A DNA stretch of 28,582 nt, taken from the NCBI GenBank assembly GCA_903903765.1, contig CAIVAH010000182.1, forward strand, positions 1-28,582. The letters are read 5' to 3'. Source of the DNA: an uncultured Methylococcaceae bacterium (GTDB taxonomy: Bacteria > Pseudomonadota > Gammaproteobacteria > Methylococcales > Methylomonadaceae). The translations under genes and the position numbers were made by a program. Under the pieces are notes generated by a model. It made no database searches. It was given only the letters and a program-made list of their open reading frames with translations, and was not told the DNA's origin. Positions 23,735-28,582 of this stretch are shown here, piece by piece. The stretch's first letter is position 1, and every line of letters starts with the position of its first letter.

Positions 23735-25984
23735 TTAACTGGTGTAATAGTCTTTATAGCGACCATAAGAGTAATAATAACCAGAATCTCCATAGCCATA
23801 TTTGCCATATTGTTCTAGATTAACTTTCTGTAAAACAATGCCTGCAATATTATTATTACCATCTTTACTGAATATTTGTAACGCACTTGATATGACTTTC
23901 TTAGGCGTAGTATTCCAATTAAGAACGAATATGGTTTTGTCTACAACGCCAGCTAATATTCGAGTATCGGGTACGGCCATAACAGGGGCAGAATCTAAAA
24001 CGAGCAAATCAAACTGGCTTTGTAATTCTTCTAAAATATTTTTCATGCGTTGTGAAGCAAACAAATCACTTGGATTCACATAAGCCGAATGACCACGTGT
24101 CAGTATTTTTAGACCAGTTACAGGATCATTGACTAAAACATCACTAATTTTTAAATCGTGATTCATTAATAAGTCTGTTAATCCGAGTGTGGTTTTTTCA
24201 AGATTGAAAATTTTACCTATAGTAGGTCTTCTTAAGTCACAGTCAACCAGCACCACTTTTTTACCAGCTGAAGCCGTATGTCGTGATAGTAAACTACATA
24301 AAGTAGACTTACCTTCTCCTGGAACAGAAGAGGTGACTAACACGGTTTTAACTTCTGAATCTGGGTTTAGTAGAGATAGTGATATTCTCAGTGTATTGAT
24401 TGCTTCTGTTAAAGCGGATTGTGGTTTATCAATTAAATATTGATGTACCGGTACACTTAAATTGGCTACTCTTGGCACAATACCGAGTGTTGCCATATTA
24501 AATAGTTCCTCGATTTGTTCTGGCGATCTGACGCCTGGGTGCAACATTTCAAGGATAAAGATGAGAAATATGCTAAAAAACAGCGCGCCAATAAAACTGA
24601 CGGTAAGCATCAGGTTTTTCTTAGGGAAAGACGCACTGAGTGGGATTTCAGCAAACGATATAACTCGAGCATCGGCTTGTTCTATGCCTTGCGTTGACGC
24701 GGTTTCTTTGAAGCGACCTAAGAATGTTTCAAATAACGTTTTATTAGCGGTTGCTTCACGCTCTAAGGCATGTAAATTTATCTCAGCTTGATTGTTGCCG
24801 GTATTCTTTGATTCAATTTGATGTAAGCTGCTGGCAAGTGAGTTTTCACGAGCACGAGCAACATCAAGATTATGCTTTAAGCCACTGGCTATTTTTTTAA
24901 CTTCCAAAGCTATTTTAGCTTTGATATCTCCAAGTTCAGCTTGCATTTGAATCATGCGTGGGTGGCGTGATCCATATTCAACTAACATTTCAGAGTATTT
25001 ACGTTGAACTTCAGCTTCTTGGGTGCGTAGTGAAGAAATTAAGCCTGAGTTTAGTACTTCCGCTACGCTTTCTATGTCACGACCGCTTTGTAATATTGAT
25101 TCTACTTGTTGGTATTTTGCTTCAGCTTCTGCTCGTTGCGCACGAGAGTTTATTAATTGACTATTAATTTCTGACAGTTGTTGTTGTGAAAGCCCTGTGC
25201 CATCACTCACTTCAATAAGATTATTGTTTTTCTTATAATCTTCAACTGCGTGTTCAGACTTATCTAACTTGTCTTTTAAGTCACCTAATTGGCCGTTTAG
25301 CCAATCAGTCGCTTTTTTAGTGGCATCAAATTTCGCTTGTAATTGACCTACAATGTATTTATCAGTAATGTCATTAGCAATGATTGATGATAACTTTTGA
25401 TCTTGGGTTTCAACTGAAATCGTGATAACTTGAGATCGCTTAACTTGTGAAACAGTGATTTTCGACAAGAAAGTATTCGTTAAATTGGTTAAGTGTTCTT
25501 CGGCTTTTTCTTCATCAGATCGTGTGTCAATTTTATTCGATACAAATGCCTCTTTCCATGAATCAGGTAACCAGTTTTTTGGGCCGTATTCATCAAAAAA
25601 ACCTGGTTTTTTTAATTTAGGGTTAAATTCTTCATATTGATCTAGGTGCAAGTGTTCTATAATTTTACGAGCAAGTTCTCTAGATTTTATAACTTCCATT
25701 TCACCAATAACGGCAGAATCACCATTTAAACTGCCTGTCATTACTTCTTGAATATCAACCACTTTTGCAGAGTTTATGCCAATTAAAAGTTGGGTGGTAG
25801 CTGTATAACGGGGAACTAATTGAAAAATATATAACGCTGAAAGTAAGAAGATGAGACTGGTTACGCTAAGTAATAGTTTTTTTCTAAGCCAAACAACATT
25901 AATAATGCTCGATAAAGAAATCTCTGTATTATCTGTTTGGGTTAATTCGTCATTTGATGTTGAAATTTCTTTAAATTCTTTCAC
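23735..25984 (-). CDS. wzc: Wzc-type polysaccharide co-polymerase and tyrosine autokinase
   Basis: A 749-residue bifunctional protein. The Wzz domain begins with a transmembrane segment at about 37-56 and is followed by a long coiled-coil periplasmic region; a second transmembrane segment with SFPKKNLMLTVSFIGALFF lies near 455-480. The C-terminal BY-kinase has Walker A VPGEGKST (near 553-560), Walker A' VVLVDCDLRRP and Walker B LLVLDSAPVM, and a tail with ten tyrosines in the last 24 residues (YGKYGYGDSGYYYSYGR). Cycles of autophosphorylation in the tail control polymer assembly and export through the Wza partner encoded upstream. All catalytic motifs are intact, in contrast to the kinase-like protein of the exosortase locus. 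Confidence 0.95.
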   Translation of the reverse strand: MKEFKEISTSNDELTQTDNTEISLSSIINVVWLRKKLLLSVTSLIFLLSALYIFQLVPRYTATTQLLIGINSAKVVDIQEVMTGSLNGDSAVIGEMEVIKSRELARKIIEHLHLDQYEEFNPKLKKPGFFDEYGPKNWLPDSWKEAFVSNKIDTRSDEEKAEEHLTNLTNTFLSKITVSQVKRSQVITISVETQDQKLSSIIANDITDKYIVGQLQAKFDATKKATDWLNGQLGDLKDKLDKSEHAVEDYKKNNNLIEVSDGTGLSQQQLSEINSQLINSRAQRAEAEAKYQQVESILQSGRDIESVAEVLNSGLISSLRTQEAEVQRKYSEMLVEYGSRHPRMIQMQAELGDIKAKIALEVKKIASGLKHNLDVARARENSLASSLHQIESKNTGNNQAEINLHALEREATANKTLFETFLGRFKETASTQGIEQADARVISFAEIPLSASFPKKNLMLTVSFIGALFFSIFLIFILEMLHPGVRSPEQIEELFNMATLGIVPRVANLSVPVHQYLIDKPQSALTEAINTLRISLSLLNPDSEVKTVLVTSSVPGEGKSTLCSLLSRHTASAGKKVVLVDCDLRRPTIGKIFNLEKTTLGLTDLLMNHDLKISDVLVNDPVTGLKILTRGHSAYVNPSDLFASQRMKNILEELQSQFDLLVLDSAPVMAVPDTRILAGVVDKTIFVLNWNTTPKKVISSALQIFSKDGNNNIAGIVLQKVNLEQYGKYGYGDSGYYYSYGRYKDYYTS

Positions 25985-26097
25985 AGTTATCTATTTATGT
26001 AAGTATTTAGGTTTAATGGGCTAATTATTTAATACATTTTCTGGATTGAAATTGAATTAGTTTAGATATATTTAATATTTTGTATGTCAGTAATACA

Positions 26098-26157
26098 AGA
26101 TAGTTTAAGAACAAATAATCTATTGTTTTAATGAGATTATTTGTTCTTAGATAGTTT
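26098..26157. repeat. Perfect 16-bp hairpin flanked by 9-bp direct repeats
   Basis: Arms 26106-26121 (TAAGAACAAATAATCT) and 26134-26149 are perfectly complementary around a 12-nt loop. The 9-bp word AGATAGTTT flanks the palindrome on both sides (26098-26106 and 26149-26157). It fills much of the gap between the wza-like and wzc genes on the leftward transcript. No T-run follows on the minus strand (AAACTATC), so it is not a standard terminator there; on the plus strand five T follow. Confidence 0.65.
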
Positions 26158-26739
26158 TTAGAAAAATCTTTCTTCAACGCGGATAACATCTCCGGGCATT
26201 ACCCTGTCATCCATGTTAAGACGTATTTCCTTTTTTTGAGGGTCTTTTGCGCGTATTACCATGACATGATCTTCTTTGGCACGGTAAGTAAAACCACCCG
26301 CTATTGCAGCAGCATTTAGATAGGTCATGCCGTCTACATAGGGGTAAGACTGCGGTTCTTTTACTTCACCCAGTATATAGAAGGGTCGGTAATTTAAAAC
26401 CTGAACACTTACTTTGGGATTAAGCAAGTAATCAGGTTTTAACTTGTTTGCGATATTAAGTTCAACTTGTTTAACAGTTAAATCTTTAGTATTAACATCA
26501 CCGATTAATGGCAAGGCAATTTGACCAGCACCATTAACAGTATATTCACCAGAGAGTTCTTCTTGATTAAACACCGTAATTTTAATTAAATCACCAGAGC
26601 CTAGTTTGTATCCTTCTTCAACAGATGATTCACTTGGTACAACTGAATCAATTCTGTCATTTGCAGAAACATTTGTATTAAAGAATAATACACAGCCAAT
26701 AACTAAGCCTGAATAACGACATAAACTATAAAAACGCAT
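26158..26739 (-). CDS. Wza-like polysaccharide export protein (second set)
   Basis: A 193-residue exported protein with signal peptide at about 1-26 (cleavage near VSA-NDR). The export domain begins GYKLGSGDLIKITVFNQEEL, then IALPLIGDVNTKDLT and NPKVSVQVLNYRPFYILGEV, an SLBB motif (KEPQSYPYVDGMTYLNAAA), and ends with a MPGDVIRVEERFF motif. There is no lipobox cysteine at the cleavage site. Short periplasmic-type exporters of this size act with a separate outer-membrane barrel, here the gene just upstream. It lies 173 bp before wzc, with a hairpin in between. Confidence 0.88.
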   Translation of the reverse strand: MRFYSLCRYSGLVIGCVLFFNTNVSANDRIDSVVPSESSVEEGYKLGSGDLIKITVFNQEELSGEYTVNGAGQIALPLIGDVNTKDLTVKQVELNIANKLKPDYLLNPKVSVQVLNYRPFYILGEVKEPQSYPYVDGMTYLNAAAIAGGFTYRAKEDHVMVIRAKDPQKKEIRLNMDDRVMPGDVIRVEERFF

Positions 26740-26791
26740 TTTTTCTCACAAGGTTAGGCGGTCTATGAATAAATATATAGTACAGCAAATC

Positions 26792-28087
26792 CTAGTATTG
26801 TGCTCTTAGATTCAGCATCACTTGATTGATATCATAGTTTGCATTTAACGCATCGGTATTACGATTTTGGTAGGTATATGACAAATCAGCATTAAAGTTT
26901 TTATTTAATAAATACTTGGTGCCAATATTGCCACTTAACATATCATCGTTACGTGGCGCTATATTATTGTAAACTTTATAATCTAGGTTACTGTAATCAC
27001 CGCCTGCATGGAATACAAAGTTTCTCGTAATTTCATGTTCAACACCTAAGCCAACGCCTGTGCTGAAGGTACCTGCATAACCGAACTGGGTGGTTTCGTT
27101 AATTTCACGATAAACACGACCATTAACAGTCGTTAATGTGGTTGGACGCCATTTTAGATTTAAGAAACCATTTACACCACTAATGGTTGCTAAATTTACA
27201 TTTTCATAATTACGTTCGATATAACCTACTGAGATATCGCCAGTTACTAAATCAGTTAAATCAAAAGCCATACCTGTTAAAGCATTATAGCCCGTTGAGT
27301 TACGATTGATGCCAGCGCCAGTTCCGTTTGATTTTGTATCAGTATCGTAAGCCGCTTCTTTATATTGAAATTTAACAAAGGCTTCATATTGAGGTTGAAT
27401 GAAATAACCTAAACGGATTTCAGGTGTATACATCCAACGATTTCTGGTTGACATTTCTAGAATGGTACCAGCGCCAGTTAATACATTATCATAATCATAT
27501 CTAGTAGCATTTAAACCCATTCTTGTACTGATACGGTTAAAACGATGATTATAGAAATTATCTATCACTTTTGTGTCATAGATGGTGGGTGTTAATGCTG
27601 ATATTTGATCCGGTGAGCCTCTGTTTTCAGTTAATTTGTTATAGCCAAATGCGCTATCAAAATGACTGTCTCTAAGCACATCAAGACGTCCATCTAATTG
27701 TGTTTGGACGTTTTGGTAGTCGTTACGATCGGGTTGAGCAGAGTATTGAGTTAAATCGCTATCCACCATAAAGTTTAAGGCATGACGATTCCAATTTGAA
27801 TTAATATTCAAGCCGGGTTTGTAATGGGCAATGTAGCTATCAGTTAATGGGCTAGATTTTGAGTCGCGATAGTAAAGGTTTGATATGTATTCATTTTTAA
27901 GTTCCATCTTAGGTAGCACTGTAAAGCTGCCAACATGTACGCCTTGCTGTGCATAATCTTCTCGGCTACGTTCTTTTACTAGCTTCGCATCGTCACTTGA
28001 ATCATAAGCCATTGCTACGCCAGTACAATTGATGGTACCGAATAACAATATATTGATTGTTTTACTCAGGGTATTATTGATTTTCAT
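26792..28087 (-). CDS. VpsM-like outer-membrane beta-barrel protein
   Basis: A 431-residue exported protein. The signal peptide covers about 1-27 (cleavage near AMA-YDS). The rest alternates polar and aromatic residues as in beta-strands, and begins with the LPKMELKNEYISNLYYRD pattern common in barrels of exopolysaccharide loci; many strands end in Y/F-rich turns and the protein closes with QVMLNLRAQY, an aromatic end suited to barrel insertion. It lies between the repeat protein and the Wza-like exporter, 52 bp from the latter. It is probably the outer-membrane pore or periplasmic guide of the second export system. The family name is by context and pattern. Confidence 0.8.
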   Translation of the reverse strand: MKINNTLSKTINILLFGTINCTGVAMAYDSSDDAKLVKERSREDYAQQGVHVGSFTVLPKMELKNEYISNLYYRDSKSSPLTDSYIAHYKPGLNINSNWNRHALNFMVDSDLTQYSAQPDRNDYQNVQTQLDGRLDVLRDSHFDSAFGYNKLTENRGSPDQISALTPTIYDTKVIDNFYNHRFNRISTRMGLNATRYDYDNVLTGAGTILEMSTRNRWMYTPEIRLGYFIQPQYEAFVKFQYKEAAYDTDTKSNGTGAGINRNSTGYNALTGMAFDLTDLVTGDISVGYIERNYENVNLATISGVNGFLNLKWRPTTLTTVNGRVYREINETTQFGYAGTFSTGVGLGVEHEITRNFVFHAGGDYSNLDYKVYNNIAPRNDDMLSGNIGTKYLLNKNFNADLSYTYQNRNTDALNANYDINQVMLNLRAQY

Positions 28088-28107
28088 ATTCTTATCTCAA
28101 TTAGTTA

Positions 28108-28581
28108 TTAATTCGGGCTTGATACATTTGGAGTCGCAGCGTCAACAGCTTCAGGATTTGATGTTTGATTAGTTAGTTCTGTTGTCTTTTCAGTTACGCA
28201 GTTTGGGTTAGTGCTACCTACGCAAGATTGAGTTGCTGCGGTTAAAATAATAGCAGCAGTTTGTGCGTTGGCGTTGGTTGTGCTTTCTGATGTTGTTGCC
28301 GTACTGGCAACAGCATTTACAGCAGCTACAACTATTGCATCAGTTTGAGCTTGAGTAGCGTTTGTACCTGCTGCAGTTGTAGCGGCACTTGTAGCGGCAC
28401 TTGTAATAGCCGCAGCGGAACTTGGTGCAGCAGTTACAGCAGCAGCAGTAATTGCAGTGGCGGCGCTTGGATTAGCTGTCACAGCAGCGGTAGTAATTGC
28501 AGCTGCGTAAGTTGGAGCAGCTGTCACAGCAGCGGTAGTAATTGCAGCTGCGTAAGTTGGAGCAGCTGTCACAGCAGCGGT
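28108..28581 (-). CDS. Ala/Thr-rich 15-residue-repeat protein, 5' end outside window
   Basis: The frame is open to the right edge, so the N-terminus and any signal peptide lie outside; the GTG at 28572 is an internal valine codon. The visible part starts with tandem 15-residue units (TAAPTYAAAITTAAV twice exactly, then TANPSAATAITAAAV and TAAPSSAAAITSAAT), followed by a non-repeated Ala/Thr/Ser-rich part and a cysteine pair (SCVGSTNPNC) near the end. Composition resembles secreted, fibrous or anti-freeze-like low-complexity proteins, but none is claimed. It ends 20 bp before the outer-membrane barrel gene and so belongs to the same transcript as the second export system. Function unknown. Confidence 0.7.
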   Translation of the reverse strand, partial: TAAVTAAPTYAAAITTAAVTAAPTYAAAITTAAVTANPSAATAITAAAVTAAPSSAAAITSAATSAATTAAGTNATQAQTDAIVVAAVNAVASTATTSESTTNANAQTAAIILTAATQSCVGSTNPNCVTEKTTELTNQTSNPEAVDAATPNVSSPN

Positions 28582-28582
28582 A
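28391..28582. repeat. 45-bp tandem repeat array, continuing past the right edge
   Basis: Units at 28391-28435, 28436-28480, 28481-28525 and 28526-28570, then a partial unit to the edge. The two rightmost full units are identical in all 45 bases; the other two have diverged. The unit length is a multiple of three, so changes in copy number keep the reading frame. Confidence 0.9.

Noticed and set aside
28391..28582. CRISPR-like array
   Set aside because: Units are directly adjacent without spacers and encode protein in frame, so this is a coding tandem repeat.

Overview
The window is about 28.6 kb of AT-rich chromosomal DNA from a Gram-negative bacterium. The gene set (OmpR/EnvZ pair, LexA, RhlE, Wza/Wzc-type exporters, an exosortase with a VPLP-type sorting signal) points to a gammaproteobacterium. 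A member of Methylococcales or a relative is possible, but I cannot fix the order from sequence alone. Most of the window concerns building, exporting and anchoring cell-surface material. I see no phage, insertion sequence or CRISPR array.

Region 1 (1-10,076) is an exosortase-linked exopolysaccharide locus. On the right arm is a fused exosortase/EpsI protein of the XrtD type, transcribed rightwards. Divergent from it runs a compact leftward operon: Wza-like export lipoprotein or periplasmic exporter, outer-membrane beta-barrel, Wzz/GumC chain-length protein, a CpsD/CapB-like tyrosine autokinase whose P-loop lysine is replaced by asparagine, a subtilase-like secreted protein ending in a VPLP-type sorting tail, and a small membrane protein. 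Convergent to it is the 3' part of a TPR protein of the PrsT type, cut by the left edge. The enzyme (XrtD) and a likely substrate (VPLP tail) thus lie in the same locus.

Region 2 (10,148-15,363) holds tRNA-Ser(UGA) with promoter and terminator, then a leftward set: ompR, envZ and a GDP-mannose mannosyl hydrolase (Nudix). Upstream of ompR lies what looks like a damaged surface-protein pair: an Opa-like outer-membrane protein that lacks its last beta-strand runs, in a shifted frame, straight into a cysteine-rich secreted-type protein that lacks its N-terminus. A run of nine G/C base pairs lies in the leader of the outer-membrane protein gene.

Region 3 (15,364-19,523) has two gene-poor stretches with strong inverted repeats, a membrane-anchored double zinc-ribbon protein, a 53-residue membrane peptide followed at once by a GNAT acetyltransferase, a fatty acid desaturase, a small secreted protein, lexA preceded by a perfect palindrome (candidate operator), and a 44-residue ORF with a very good ribosome binding site.

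Region 4 (19,520-28,582) is a second surface-polysaccharide region: a WecA/TagO-like lipid-sugar initiating transferase, a PPP-family phosphatase, the RNA helicase rhlE (rightward), then a leftward cluster of an Ala/Thr-rich 15-residue-repeat protein (cut by the right edge), a VpsM-like outer-membrane beta-barrel, a Wza-like exporter, a full-length Wzc-type kinase with Walker A and a tyrosine-rich tail, and a TPR-like anchored protein. The window therefore carries two distinct Wza/Wzz/beta-barrel export sets, one with a canonical kinase and one with a P-loop-altered kinase.
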